Assembly (NCBI GenBank): GCA_900547775.1
Contig: URHW01000006.1
Location: 1-47,479 of the forward strand
From: an uncultured Mycoplasmatota bacterium
GTDB lineage: Bacteria; Bacillota_I; Bacilli_A; RF39; UBA660
Reading direction: 5' to 3'
DNA: 47,479 bases
The notes beneath the pieces were generated by a model. The model did no database searches. It was not told where the DNA came from and was given only the letters and a program-made list of their open reading frames with translations. Positions 33,101-41,845 of this stretch are shown piece by piece. The position numbers and the translations under genes were made by a program. Every line of letters starts with the position of its first letter. Positions within the stretch are counted from its first letter, which is position 1.

Positions 33101-33418
33101 ATGATTGATGATAAGCTATTTTTAACACCAGAAGAAATTCTAAATAAAGAATTTAAGATTGATGCTAGAGGTTATCGTATGCAAGAAGTTGATAAATTTC
33201 TTGATATGGTTATTCGCGATTATACAGAGTTCTTACGTACAATTAAAAAGTTAGAGAAGGATAATCTTGATTTGATTGAAGATAATAAGAAACTTCAAAT
33301 GGAGTATCGTAAACTTAAAAGTGCAATTAGTGCTAGTAGTGAGGGTGCGAATGCTAATGTTGATGTTCTTAGAAGATTATCTAATTTAGAAAAGATTGTA
33401 TATGGTAAAGATAATTAA
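33101..33418 (+). CDS. gpsB: cell division regulator GpsB
   Basis: 105 residues. GpsB is a DivIVA-like adaptor that shuttles penicillin-binding proteins between side wall and septum. The N-terminal lipid/PBP-binding domain LTPEEILNKEFKIDARGYR (~8-26) with VDKFLDMVIRDY, then a coiled coil (~45-75) and a C-terminal trimerisation helix. The frame is open upstream, but ATG 33101 with AAGAAGG gives the conserved start. gpsB immediately before rnpB is the order found in Bacillus. Confidence 0.94.
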   Translation: MIDDKLFLTPEEILNKEFKIDARGYRMQEVDKFLDMVIRDYTEFLRTIKKLEKDNLDLIEDNKKLQMEYRKLKSAISASSEGANANVDVLRRLSNLEKIVYGKDN

Positions 33419-33763
33419 TATTTTAGGCAAACGCTGCATTTAATAATGTAGAGGAAAGTCCATGCTCACAAAGTCTGAGATGACTTTAATGTTCACGCTA
33501 AGGGAAAAAATAACCTTAGGTAGCTTATGCTAACGGCTTCGAAATAGTCTAAGGGTAACTATGACTAGATTAGATATAAAAGTGCCAAAGAGACGAGTCT
33601 ATTTGGAAACGAGTAGAGTGGAACGTGGTAAACCCCGTGAGTGAGAAACCCAAATTTTGGTAGGGGAGCTTTCTATAGTGAAATGAAACGATTAGAGGGT
33701 GCTTAGGCAAGATAAATGTTTGCCACCTTTTTTAAGGTACAGAACATGGCTTATTAAATATTT
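33419..33763 (+). ncRNA. rnpB: RNase P RNA, Bacillus type (B)
   Basis: The catalytic RNA that trims the 5' ends of pre-tRNAs. Conserved landmarks are clear: GAGGAAAGTCCATGCTC (~33451-33467), the 3' ACAGAACATGGCTTAT (~33740-33755) which pairs with the 5' conserved region, and the central GGTAAACCCC and GAGTGAGAAACCCAAATTTTGG stretches. The AT-rich ends (AATATTT and AAATATT) can form P1, so both boundaries are approximate. It follows gpsB directly, as in Bacillus. Confidence 0.95.
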
Positions 33764-33782
33764 ATTATTTATTAGTTAGGAG

Positions 33783-34268
33783 TTGACCGACATTAACGAT
33801 ATAAGCGAGGTACTTAAGAGTACTAGGGAAATGTCAGGGCTAACTTTAGATGAAGTTAGTAAGGATTTGGAGATACCTGTTCTTAGTTTAGAACAGATCG
33901 AAGATGGTAATATTGGTGCTTTTAAAGATATATTTGTTTTAAAAGATTATTTAGAGAGTTATGCTAAATATCTTGGCTTGGATTATGAAGATGTAATTGA
34001 TGAGTTTAATGAGTATATGTTTGAAAAGACTAGTAAGATACCAATGGAAGAGATTGAAAAAGCTGTTAAGGAAAAAGAGAAGGAAGAAAGTGAAAGTAAT
34101 AGAATTGCTTCTCCTTATACAAAGGCAGCACCAATTAAAAGTAATAAACAATTTATTTTTATATTGGTTTTAATAGTAGTTTTAATAGTTATTGCAATTA
34201 TTTGGAGTATTAAACAGATAACTGTTGGTAGTACAGGTGCGAATATAGCAAGTTATTTTAATAAGTAG
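33783..34268 (+). CDS. RodZ-like HTH membrane protein
   Basis: About 158-161 residues. N-terminal helix-turn-helix (HTH_25, ~5-70: VLKSTREMSGLTLDEVSKDL), an acidic/lysine linker, one transmembrane helix (~125-145) and a very short outside tail, as in short RodZ/YmfM proteins that link MreB to the wall machinery. Listed from TTG 33783, the only conventional start that keeps the HTH. It abuts the ribosome site TAGGAG (33777-33782); ATT 33792 would be correctly spaced and give MNDISEVLK. It precedes pgsA as in Bacillus. Confidence 0.8.
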   Translation: MTDINDISEVLKSTREMSGLTLDEVSKDLEIPVLSLEQIEDGNIGAFKDIFVLKDYLESYAKYLGLDYEDVIDEFNEYMFEKTSKIPMEEIEKAVKEKEKEESESNRIASPYTKAAPIKSNKQFIFILVLIVVLIVIAIIWSIKQITVGSTGANIASYFNK

Positions 34269-34276
34269 GAGGAATT

Positions 34277-34867
34277 ATGAATTTACCAAATAAAATTACA
34301 TTAGGAAGAATTATTTTATCTGTAATTGTTTTAATTTTGATGGTTTTCCCATTTTATGAAGTTGGAGTTACTTTTCCAGAGTATTTAATTGCGGGGAAGG
34401 TGACAATAAGTTTAAAATATATCATTTGTGGGGTATTATTTATTATCGCTAGTGTAACTGATTTTCTAGATGGTAACATAGCTCGTAAGAGAGGTCTTGT
34501 TACAGATTTAGGTAAAGTATTAGATGCAATTGCGGATAAGATTTTAGTTAATGGTGTTTTGATTGCTCTTGCATGTGATGGTGTAATTCCTGTAGTAATA
34601 CCGGTTATAATTATTACTAGAGATACAGCAGTAGATTGTATTAAGATGATTGCCGGATCTAAAAAAGGTGCTGTTGGTGCGAGCATTTGGGGTAAACTTA
34701 AAACTATTTGTATGATGACTGGGGTATCATTTGTATTCTTTTCAGATATTCCATTTAGTTTAGTTGGTTTTAATTTAGGTTATTATTTAGTCATAGTAGC
34801 TACACTTTTATCAATATACTCTGGTATCCAATATTTTGTAGCATATAAAGATTGTATTAAACAGTAA
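34277..34867 (+). CDS. pgsA: CDP-diacylglycerol-glycerol-3-phosphate 3-phosphatidyltransferase
   Basis: 196 residues. It makes phosphatidylglycerophosphate for membrane lipids. The CDP-alcohol phosphotransferase motif D-x2-DG-x2-AR-x8-G-x3-D-x3-D is intact in DFLDGNIARKRGLVTDLGKV and the following LDAIADK (~62-88). About five membrane helices. AGGAGG before the ATG, nine bases after the RodZ-like gene. cinA and recA, which often follow, are absent. Confidence 0.95.
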   Translation: MNLPNKITLGRIILSVIVLILMVFPFYEVGVTFPEYLIAGKVTISLKYIICGVLFIIASVTDFLDGNIARKRGLVTDLGKVLDAIADKILVNGVLIALACDGVIPVVIPVIIITRDTAVDCIKMIAGSKKGAVGASIWGKLKTICMMTGVSFVFFSDIPFSLVGFNLGYYLVIVATLLSIYSGIQYFVAYKDCIKQ

Positions 34868-34888
34868 GACGTGAGTGCTTACTTTTTT
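34863..34888 (+). terminator. terminator after pgsA
   Basis: AGTAAG (34863-34868) / CTTACT (34878-34883), nine-base loop, run of six T. It overlaps the pgsA stop. Confidence 0.75.
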
Positions 34889-34971
34889 CTTGCTTTTATA
34901 AGTAAAAAATTTTATAATTGAATTGTAGATTGTAATAAGAAATTATATTCTATATAGATATGGAGGACATT

Positions 34972-36525
34972 ATGGATTTTAATGCAGCTTCCATTTTAAC
35001 TCTTTTTATTGGACTTGTTTTAGGTGGTGGCACCATTTATGCAATTATTATCTTAACTGGTGCTGGTGCTGGAAAAAAAGCAGAGAAAATTATTAATGAC
35101 GCTAAGAAAGAAGCAGATAAAGCTAAAAGAGACAGTATTCTTGAACTAAAAGAAGAATCTTTTAAATTAAAACAAGAAACTGATCGTGAAGTTAAAGAAA
35201 AAAAAGCAGAGATTCAAAGTAGTGAAGAAAGATTACTACAAAGAGAAAAATCTTTGGACAAAAGAGAAGAATTACTACAGAATAGGGATAATTTGCTTGA
35301 AATTAAAGATAATAATTTAACTGCTGCTGGCAAAGCATTACAAGAAAAAGAATTAAAGATGGATGAACTTTTAAAGGAAGAAATGGAAAAGTTAGAGAAG
35401 ATTGCTAATTTTTCTAGAGAGAAAGCCCATGATATGATTATGGAGCGTGTTGAGACTTCAATGGCTAGAGAGATTGCCGAATTTATTAAAGACAAAGAGG
35501 CTGAGGCTAAATTAGAAGTTGATAAGAAAGCTAAGAATTTACTTGTAAATTCAATGGAGAAGTATGCTAATGATGTGACAACTATTCAAACAGTATCTAC
35601 AATTGATTTACCAAATGATGAAATGAAGGGTAGATTAATTGGTAGAGAGGGAAGAAATATTCGTACGATTGAAGCTGTTACTGGAGTTGATTTAATTATT
35701 GATGATACACCAGAGGCAATTGTTATTTCTTCATTTGACCCATTTAGAAGAGAAATAGCTAAACAAGCAATTGAGACTTTAATTAAGGATGGCAGAATTC
35801 ATCCAACAAGAATTGAAGAAATATATGATAAGACTTGCCGAGATATGAATGCTAGAGTTACAGAGATTGGTAACGAAGCTGTTTATGAGTTAGGTCTTAC
35901 AAAGATTGATCCAGAACTTGTTAACTTAATTGGTAAGTTAAATTTTAGAACTAGTTATGGACAAAATGCTTTACAACATTCTAAAGAAGTTGCTTATTTA
36001 TCTGGTATTATTGCTGGAGAGTTAGGCGAGAATGTAACACTAGCTAGAAGAGCCGGATTATTACATGATATTGGTAAAGCAATCGACTTTGAAGTAGAAG
36101 GCTCTCATGTTGAAATCGGTTTAGATATTGCTAAGAAGTATAAGGAAAATGATGTAGTTCAAAATGCAATTGCATCTCATCACGGTGATACAGAAGCAAC
36201 TAATGTAATAAGTGTTATAGTTGCAATAGCAGATACATTATCTGCTGCAAGACCTGGTGCTAGAAATGACACAATGGAAAACTATATTAAGAGATTAGAA
36301 CAACTTGAAGCTATTGGTAATAGTTTTGATGGTGTTGAAAAAACTTATGCAATGCAAGCCGGACGTGAAGTAAGAGTTATCGTTAAACCTGAAGAGGTTG
36401 ATGATTTAACTTCATTTAAGATTGCTAGAGAAATGAAAGATAAGATTGAAGCAGAAATGCAATATCCAGGAACAATTAAAATTACTGTTGTTAGAGAAAC
36501 AAGAGCACAAGAAGAAGCAAAATAA
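34972..36525 (+). CDS. rny: ribonuclease Y
   Basis: 517 residues. Membrane-anchored endoribonuclease that starts mRNA decay in Bacilli. N-terminal helix (~6-28), long coiled coil (~35-200), KH domain (~205-270, GRLIGREGRNIRTIE) and HD domain (~330-430, with RAGLLHDIGKA) and the C-terminal extension. ATG 34972 is preferred over ATG 34960 because GGAGG (34962-34966) lies between them. Confidence 0.97.
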   Translation: MDFNAASILTLFIGLVLGGGTIYAIIILTGAGAGKKAEKIINDAKKEADKAKRDSILELKEESFKLKQETDREVKEKKAEIQSSEERLLQREKSLDKREELLQNRDNLLEIKDNNLTAAGKALQEKELKMDELLKEEMEKLEKIANFSREKAHDMIMERVETSMAREIAEFIKDKEAEAKLEVDKKAKNLLVNSMEKYANDVTTIQTVSTIDLPNDEMKGRLIGREGRNIRTIEAVTGVDLIIDDTPEAIVISSFDPFRREIAKQAIETLIKDGRIHPTRIEEIYDKTCRDMNARVTEIGNEAVYELGLTKIDPELVNLIGKLNFRTSYGQNALQHSKEVAYLSGIIAGELGENVTLARRAGLLHDIGKAIDFEVEGSHVEIGLDIAKKYKENDVVQNAIASHHGDTEATNVISVIVAIADTLSAARPGARNDTMENYIKRLEQLEAIGNSFDGVEKTYAMQAGREVRVIVKPEEVDDLTSFKIAREMKDKIEAEMQYPGTIKITVVRETRAQEEAK

Positions 36526-36541
36526 ATGTTTCTTCTTTTTT
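36509..36541 (+). terminator. terminator of rny
   Basis: AAGAAGAA (36509-36516) / TTCTTCTT (36530-36537) with a T-run; the left arm is within the coding end. Confidence 0.75.
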
Positions 36542-36550
36542 TGTTTCAAT

Positions 36551-36580
36551 AAAAAAAGTTTAGATTTTTGTTTCTAAACT
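36551..36580 (-). terminator. terminator of pyk
   Basis: Stem AGTTTAGA (36557-36564) / TCTAAACT (36573-36580), followed on the minus strand by a run of seven T (plus 36551-36557). Confidence 0.85.
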
Positions 36581-37989
36581 TATTTTATTGTTTCAATTTT
36601 CATTAAATTTGTAAAACCGATTTTTCCAGCGACTAGGCCACCTGTTACGATAATGTTGTCGCCTTTTTCTAATTTTATGAATTTGTTTGCTTCTTCAATT
36701 GATAGTTCAACTAGTTCGTCCATATCATTTTTAAGTTCAACAATTTTAGCATATACACCATAGTTTAGAGATAGTTGATTAGCAGTTTTTTCGTCTCTAA
36801 CAAGTGCTAGAATAGGACATGATGGTTCTAATGTTGAAATTAATCTTGCTGTTTTACCACTTATTGTTGGTGTAATGATTAATTTTGCATTTAAACTATT
36901 TGTTGCTTCGGCAACTGATTTCATAATAGCGTCAGTTGGTGTTTTTACTTTTTCTTCAGCAAAGATATTTTTATAAATGATTGAATTTTCAATATTTTCG
37001 GCTATTTTTGCCATTGCCTCGACAGTTTCAACTACATATTCTCCAGTTGTTGTTTCACCTGATAACATAATGGCATCAGTTCCGTTATAAATTGCATAGC
37101 TAATGTCAGTTACTTCTGCTCTTGTAGGTCTAGGATTATGTTTCATAGACTCTAACATTTCAGTAGCAACTATAGCAATTTTTTTATGCTTTCTGCACAT
37201 TTTAACAATCTTTTTTTGACAAACTGGCAATTCTTCGAATGGGATTTCTACACCTAAGTCTCCACGAGCAACCATTATTCCGTCACTTACATTAATGATT
37301 TCTTCTAAATTATCCATTCCCATTTGTGATTCTATTTTAGAGATAATTTTCATGTCTTCACGGTTTTGTTCTTTTAATATTTCTCTGATTGCAAGTACGT
37401 CTTCTGCACTTTGTACAAATGATGCAGCAAGATAATCACCAGCGTGTTTACATGCATAAATAATATCTTCTTTGTCTTCTTCAGAAATGAATGGTATTTT
37501 CAAATCTACGCCTGGAACGGCACAACTTTTTTTAGAATAAAGCGTTCCACCATTAATTATTTTAGCAACAACATAATTATTGTGTTTTTCAATTATTTCT
37601 GTTTTCATTAAACCATTTTCTAGTAAAACGATATTGCCAATTTGCATTGCATCAATGGCACTTTTATGATTGAAAGTTAAACTTTCTTCTGTACCAATTA
37701 CATCTTCTTTTACAAATTTTATTGTTTTGCCGATAGTTAGTTTAATGCCTTCTTCTTGAGTTATACCTGATCTAAATTCAGGACCTTTTGTATCATAAAG
37801 AATACCTATATTTTTACCAGTGGTTTTTCTTACTTCTTTTATAGTGTTTACTGCTTGCTCTCTTTCTTCAATTGTTGCATGAGAAAAATTTATTCTTGCA
37901 ACATTAGCACCGGCTTCAACCATTTTTGTAAATACAGGAATGGTATTAGATGCTGGTCCAATACTTGTTATTATTTTTGTTTTTTTCAT
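36580..37989 (-). CDS. pyk: pyruvate kinase
   Basis: 469 residues. It converts phosphoenolpyruvate and ADP to pyruvate and ATP at the end of glycolysis. TKIITSIGPAS at the start, NFSHATIEER, the catalytic lysine in IISKIESQMG (~215), DGIMVARGDLGVEIP and MLSGETTTGEYVVETV are intact. The length fits the type without the C-terminal PEP-utiliser domain found in many Bacillota. AGGAGG ribosome site. Single gene with a strong promoter and its own terminator. Confidence 0.97.
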   Translation of the reverse strand: MKKTKIITSIGPASNTIPVFTKMVEAGANVARINFSHATIEEREQAVNTIKEVRKTTGKNIGILYDTKGPEFRSGITQEEGIKLTIGKTIKFVKEDVIGTEESLTFNHKSAIDAMQIGNIVLLENGLMKTEIIEKHNNYVVAKIINGGTLYSKKSCAVPGVDLKIPFISEEDKEDIIYACKHAGDYLAASFVQSAEDVLAIREILKEQNREDMKIISKIESQMGMDNLEEIINVSDGIMVARGDLGVEIPFEELPVCQKKIVKMCRKHKKIAIVATEMLESMKHNPRPTRAEVTDISYAIYNGTDAIMLSGETTTGEYVVETVEAMAKIAENIENSIIYKNIFAEEKVKTPTDAIMKSVAEATNSLNAKLIITPTISGKTARLISTLEPSCPILALVRDEKTANQLSLNYGVYAKIVELKNDMDELVELSIEEANKFIKLEKGDNIIVTGGLVAGKIGFTNLMKIETIK

Positions 37990-38015
37990 GTTTAATTCCT
38001 CCTTAAAGCCAGTTG

Positions 38016-38044
38016 ATTATATAATATTTTTAATTAATTTTCAA
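38016..38044 (-). promoter_or_regulatory. promoter of pyk
   Basis: On the minus strand TTGAAA (plus 38039-38044), 17-base spacer, TATAAT (plus 38016-38021). Confidence 0.78.
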
Positions 38045-38114
38045 GATAATGTAGTAATTAATTTGTATTACTATGTATATTTTAAATCTTTTTTATTGAA
38101 CGTATCTTTTCTTC

Positions 38115-38143
38115 TTGAATAATGAGCGTAAATATTTTATAAT
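38115..38143 (+). promoter_or_regulatory. promoter of the glycine-rich surface protein
   Basis: TTGAAT (38115-38120), 17-base spacer, TATAAT (38138-38143). Confidence 0.75.
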
Positions 38144-38166
38144 TAAATAGAATAGAGGGTGATTTT

Positions 38167-39657
38167 TTGAAAAATAAAATCGTTAAAGTCCTTCAAAATA
38201 AAAGAGCAAGGTATCTTTTAGTTTCTTTTGTTTTGGTATTATTTTGTTTAGCATTAAATATAGCCTTTAGTGCATTTACCAGTAATGCTGGTGGAGTGGC
38301 CGCTAATTTAAACGTTAAAAATATGACTTATTCTGTTAAGTTAAATGGTACTAGTGGAACAATTATTAAAGCTAATAAAAATGGTTTAACTAAAGTTAAT
38401 ACAACGTTTACTGCATCTAATGATAGGTCTAGTAAATATGAACTTAGCTATGATGTATGCTCTGATTCAACTTGTTCTTCAACGATAACTAAACCAAGCA
38501 CATTAACTGTACAATATTCTTCAAGAACTACTGATGCTCATACAGGATCTATAGCAGCAACAGGTACTGTTAATATAAGAGTTGTTATTACAAACACAGC
38601 ATCTAGTGATGTATATATTAGACTTAGAATGAATGCAGGCTTTACCCATAATACACTTAATTTAGAAAAGAAGGTTACTGGTCCATACAATGAAGATGAT
38701 TTAACTGTTTATTCTTATATAAATGGAACAAAAAAGGATGCTTTTCCAACTAGCTCTAACTATGGTGCATCAGTAAAATGTCAAATAGATGGTGGCGGAA
38801 CAAGTAATGCTAGTGGTAGTGCATCATGGGATGGCTCAAAGTGGAACGTAAATATAACGGGCGTTGACACTGGTAGAACAGTGTGTAATGTTTATTTTGT
38901 TCCAGAAATTAATATTGCTTATAGTGGTGCTGAGGTAACTCGTACGATTGATGAAGCCGGAACATATAGAATAACGGTTACTGGTGCTGCTGGTACACAG
39001 GGTAATAAATATGGTTATACGAGTTCAACTTTAGCAGCTGGTAAAGGCGCTCAAATATATGGTGATTTTACATTTGCTAAAGGTGATGTTTTATATATTA
39101 ATGTTGGCGGTATGGGATCATCAACAACTGGTACTTCGAGAGATGGTGCTAGTGGTGCTGGAGGTGGTGGTACTTTCATATTTAAGAAAGTATCAAGCGT
39201 ATCTAATAGTAATATTCAGTTTACTAAAAACGGAGCGTATTATGAAGTTTTAATTGTCGCTGCTGGTGGTGGTGGAACAGGAGATATCGGATATAGAAGT
39301 AATGATTCTTCTTATGCAGGTAAAAATGGTGTTGCTACTACTTATTACTCAAGTTCTAATTATACTTCTTATAGTACAACTACTATATCAGGAACATCAA
39401 GTCAAGCAGTATCAAGTGTATTAGGTATAAGTCAGTGGATTAGTTACAATTTAAAAGGTGCTACATATACAAGAGGTTCAAGTACATGTACAGGTGGTTT
39501 TGGCGGCGGAGGCTGTGAAGATGATAACCAATCATATGGTGGTGGCTGGAATGGTTCTAGTTATACTACATATAGTTTCTGTAATGGTAAAAATTGTACT
39601 GGAACTGATGGCGTTCAAACTTCTAATGGAACATTTAAAATGGTTAAGATATCTTAG
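38167..39657 (+). CDS. surface protein with ALK/LTK-like glycine-rich domain
   Basis: 496 residues. N-terminal anchor (~14-36) of the same type as the protein at 9525, a beta domain (~45-170), then the shared Cys module (~195-245: YGASVKCQ, SWDGSKWNVN, GRTVCNVYF). From ~255 to the end is a glycine-rich domain (AGTYRITVTGAAGTQG, KGDVLYINVGGMG, LIVAAGGGG, GGFGGGG, GTFKMVKI) resembling the Gly_rich domain of ALK/LTK receptors and many bacterial surface proteins. TTG start with GAGGGTGA. Binding partner unknown. Confidence 0.82.
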   Translation: MKNKIVKVLQNKRARYLLVSFVLVLFCLALNIAFSAFTSNAGGVAANLNVKNMTYSVKLNGTSGTIIKANKNGLTKVNTTFTASNDRSSKYELSYDVCSDSTCSSTITKPSTLTVQYSSRTTDAHTGSIAATGTVNIRVVITNTASSDVYIRLRMNAGFTHNTLNLEKKVTGPYNEDDLTVYSYINGTKKDAFPTSSNYGASVKCQIDGGGTSNASGSASWDGSKWNVNITGVDTGRTVCNVYFVPEINIAYSGAEVTRTIDEAGTYRITVTGAAGTQGNKYGYTSSTLAAGKGAQIYGDFTFAKGDVLYINVGGMGSSTTGTSRDGASGAGGGGTFIFKKVSSVSNSNIQFTKNGAYYEVLIVAAGGGGTGDIGYRSNDSSYAGKNGVATTYYSSSNYTSYSTTTISGTSSQAVSSVLGISQWISYNLKGATYTRGSSTCTGGFGGGGCEDDNQSYGGGWNGSSYTTYSFCNGKNCTGTDGVQTSNGTFKMVKIS

Positions 39658-39664
39658 AATAAAT

Positions 39665-39692
39665 AAAAAAACGTTCAATTTAGAACGTTTTT
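39665..39692. terminator. bidirectional terminator
   Basis: Ten-bp stem AAAAACGTTC (39667-39676) / GAACGTTTTT (39683-39692), six-base loop, T-runs both ways; serves the glycine-rich protein and gatD. Confidence 0.88.
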
Positions 39693-40398
39693 AGTTTGGA
39701 AAGTTTTTGTTATATTCCAAGTATGCTTTATATAATGGGGTGTCTTTATCTTCATGGAATTTCATTCCTTTTTCTTCCAGAAGTTTTTTTACTATGTAGT
39801 CAGTTAAATGGGGATTTCTAATAAGTAGAGGACCTATTAGGTAGGTGCCGTAGAAGTTATTTTCAGTATAACCTTCATAGGTACTCTTTTTATTATCGGC
39901 ATCTCCCTTAATTAGAGTAAATAAATGATTATTATCTATTTGAATAAGAGATGCACGGTTTTGAAAACCTATAATGTTATCTTCTAGATTATCATAGTGC
40001 ATAGTACATTCACCAGTTATTCTTTCATTTGCTTCCCTTGAGTAGTAAGGAAATAGGTTTAAGCCATCATATTCAGTATTATTATAAGTTAATGACTTAC
40101 CAAATAATTCATGTGAGTTACCAGTTGAGATAAATACTTTTCCACCTTTAATAGCACTTTTAATTTCTTTAGTATATTTCTTAATATCTTCTAAGGTTAG
40201 AAGTAAGCTTTCTTTTGATCCTGTACCAATATAGAAAATATCATAATCTTTAAAATTAATATCGTCACCAATTGATAGTAAGTCTATTTCAGTTTCAATG
40301 TTTTGATTTTTAAGTGATTCTTTTAGAGCAATAATATTACCTTGTTCCCCATAAAGATTCATTAAATCATAATATAAATGAGCAATCTTAACCTTCAT
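39691..40398 (-). CDS. gatD: GatD-like subunit of lipid II isoglutaminyl synthase, active-site residues lost
   Basis: 235 residues, normal length. GatD is the glutaminase partner of MurT; together they amidate the D-Glu of lipid II. The fold is clear from KIAHLYYDLMNLYGEQGNIIAL and DIFYIGTGS to the late GTYLIGPLL. But the nucleophile motif (ICGGYQ in Staphylococcus aureus) is STGNSHELFG here (91-100), placing Gly93 at the Cys, and the catalytic His (GTYLHGP) is Ile188. It is therefore unlikely to release ammonia from glutamine. The gene overlaps murT by 11 bases. Confidence 0.88.
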   Translation of the reverse strand: MKVKIAHLYYDLMNLYGEQGNIIALKESLKNQNIETEIDLLSIGDDINFKDYDIFYIGTGSKESLLLTLEDIKKYTKEIKSAIKGGKVFISTGNSHELFGKSLTYNNTEYDGLNLFPYYSREANERITGECTMHYDNLEDNIIGFQNRASLIQIDNNHLFTLIKGDADNKKSTYEGYTENNFYGTYLIGPLLIRNPHLTDYIVKKLLEEKGMKFHEDKDTPLYKAYLEYNKNFPN

Positions 40399-41731
40399 AA
40401 GTATTTGCCTCCTTAAATAGTTTTTTCAACACCTCAGTCATATCAAAGCATACCATTGTAAATATTGTGCCATCTGAGTTCTCTCTTAAATATTTTATTA
40501 TTAAATTAATGTTATCTACCATAAAGATTTTGTCTTTTGGAACACCTTCAAGAAGTAATCGTGCTTCAACGTCATATCTAAATCTACCAATACAGAATAT
40601 TTTATCTATTTCATCAGTGTTAAGAATTTTAAAATCAACGTCATATAACCATGAAATATCATTATATTTATATCTACGACTTACATTATCAAAGCCCATA
40701 ATAATAGTTTTAGGTCCTTTATGATTATTAATATAATTTAGTGATTGAACATAACTTAGGTTGTTTTCATTTTTGGATTCAAGCATATCAACTTCACGAT
40801 TATCTAATTTTAAAGTCTTAAGTCTTTTACTTTCTAGAGTATTTTCGTTTAAGGCGTGCATTATTTGGGTATCGGTTAGTCCTATCTCAGAAGCAGCTGA
40901 GTAAGCGGCTAGTGTGTAGTACGCAGCAAAGAAGACATCTTTATTTAATTTAACTTTGTTACCATTAATAATCATTTCTTTGTTTTCTAGATTTAGATTA
41001 TCGCCAGTAAAATCAGTTTTTCTTATGAAGTCTTTATTAGGACAAGAATATACGCCTAGGTGGCCATAGTGGTAAGATGTGTATTTAAGTTTTTTATGGC
41101 AGATTGGACAGTAGGCTGCATCAACATTGTTACTGATTGGTTTCTTTAAATCATAAGATGTTTTGTTAATTCCGTATGTACATACTGGGCCTTTATGTAA
41201 GAATGAAAATCTATTTACGAATGGATCATCAGCATTAATAATTACTTCAGTATTCTCATCAATTGAAGACAGTATTTTATTTAAGATAATTTCTGGTTCA
41301 CCATTTCTTGCTGGCTGATCTCTTGTAATGTTTGTAATAACTAGATGAGTAAGTGTACTTTTAGTAAACGTCTTCTTAATATAAGATTCATCCATTTCAA
41401 GAAGAAGAACATCTGCCTTTAATTTATGAGTAAAAGCATTTGTATTATTTAAAATTAATGTAGCAGTTCCGTTTAAAACGTTTGAACCAGAAGAGTTCCA
41501 GACAACATTTAATCCATTATCTTTTAGGATGTGGGAAAGCATACTTGTTGTTGATCCTTTACCAGAAGAACCAGTAACTCCGATAACATATTTTGGATAC
41601 TTAATGCTCTCAAGAACTTTACCATTCATCTTTAAAGCAACACTTCCAGGATAGACTGTTCCATTTTTCTTAAATAGTTTACATACATTTGTAATTAGTT
41701 TACATGTTAGTATTTGAATAGTTGTTTTCAT
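40388..41731 (-). CDS. murT: lipid II isoglutaminyl synthase, MurT subunit
   Basis: 447 residues. Mur-ligase-like ATPase that activates the D-Glu carboxylate of lipid II. P-loop GVTGSSGKGSTT (51-62), central ligase motifs TNITRDQPARNGE (133-145) and a C-terminal MurT domain (~320-440). The inserted zinc ribbon has Cys208, Cys211 and Cys230, but the fourth ligand is Lys233 (CPNK where CPNC is usual). Minus strand, with its own promoter divergent from ftsA. First gene of a two-gene unit with gatD. Confidence 0.94.
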   Translation of the reverse strand: MKTTIQILTCKLITNVCKLFKKNGTVYPGSVALKMNGKVLESIKYPKYVIGVTGSSGKGSTTSMLSHILKDNGLNVVWNSSGSNVLNGTATLILNNTNAFTHKLKADVLLLEMDESYIKKTFTKSTLTHLVITNITRDQPARNGEPEIILNKILSSIDENTEVIINADDPFVNRFSFLHKGPVCTYGINKTSYDLKKPISNNVDAAYCPICHKKLKYTSYHYGHLGVYSCPNKDFIRKTDFTGDNLNLENKEMIINGNKVKLNKDVFFAAYYTLAAYSAASEIGLTDTQIMHALNENTLESKRLKTLKLDNREVDMLESKNENNLSYVQSLNYINNHKGPKTIIMGFDNVSRRYKYNDISWLYDVDFKILNTDEIDKIFCIGRFRYDVEARLLLEGVPKDKIFMVDNINLIIKYLRENSDGTIFTMVCFDMTEVLKKLFKEANTYEG

Positions 41732-41748
41732 TATTTATCACCACTTAA

Positions 41749-41776
41749 ATTATACAATAATTTGTTATTTTTACAA
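41749..41776 (-). promoter_or_regulatory. promoter of murT-gatD
   Basis: Minus strand TTGTAA (plus 41771-41776), 16-base spacer, TATAAT (plus 41749-41754). Confidence 0.6.
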
Positions 41777-41784
41777 AGTATTTG

Positions 41785-41814
41785 TTTGAATTGTACATTA
41801 CTTTATAGTATAAT
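41785..41814 (+). promoter_or_regulatory. promoter of ftsA-ftsZ
   Basis: TTTGAA (41785-41790), 18-base spacer, TATAAT (41809-41814), back to back with the murT promoter. Confidence 0.6.
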
Positions 41815-41845
41815 TTTAAATATAAAGGGTAAGTAAGGTGAGTAT

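Noticed and set aside
39059..39253. Plus-strand frames inside the glycine-rich surface gene
   Set aside because: Alternate-frame shadows produced by glycine-codon repeats; no ribosome sites.
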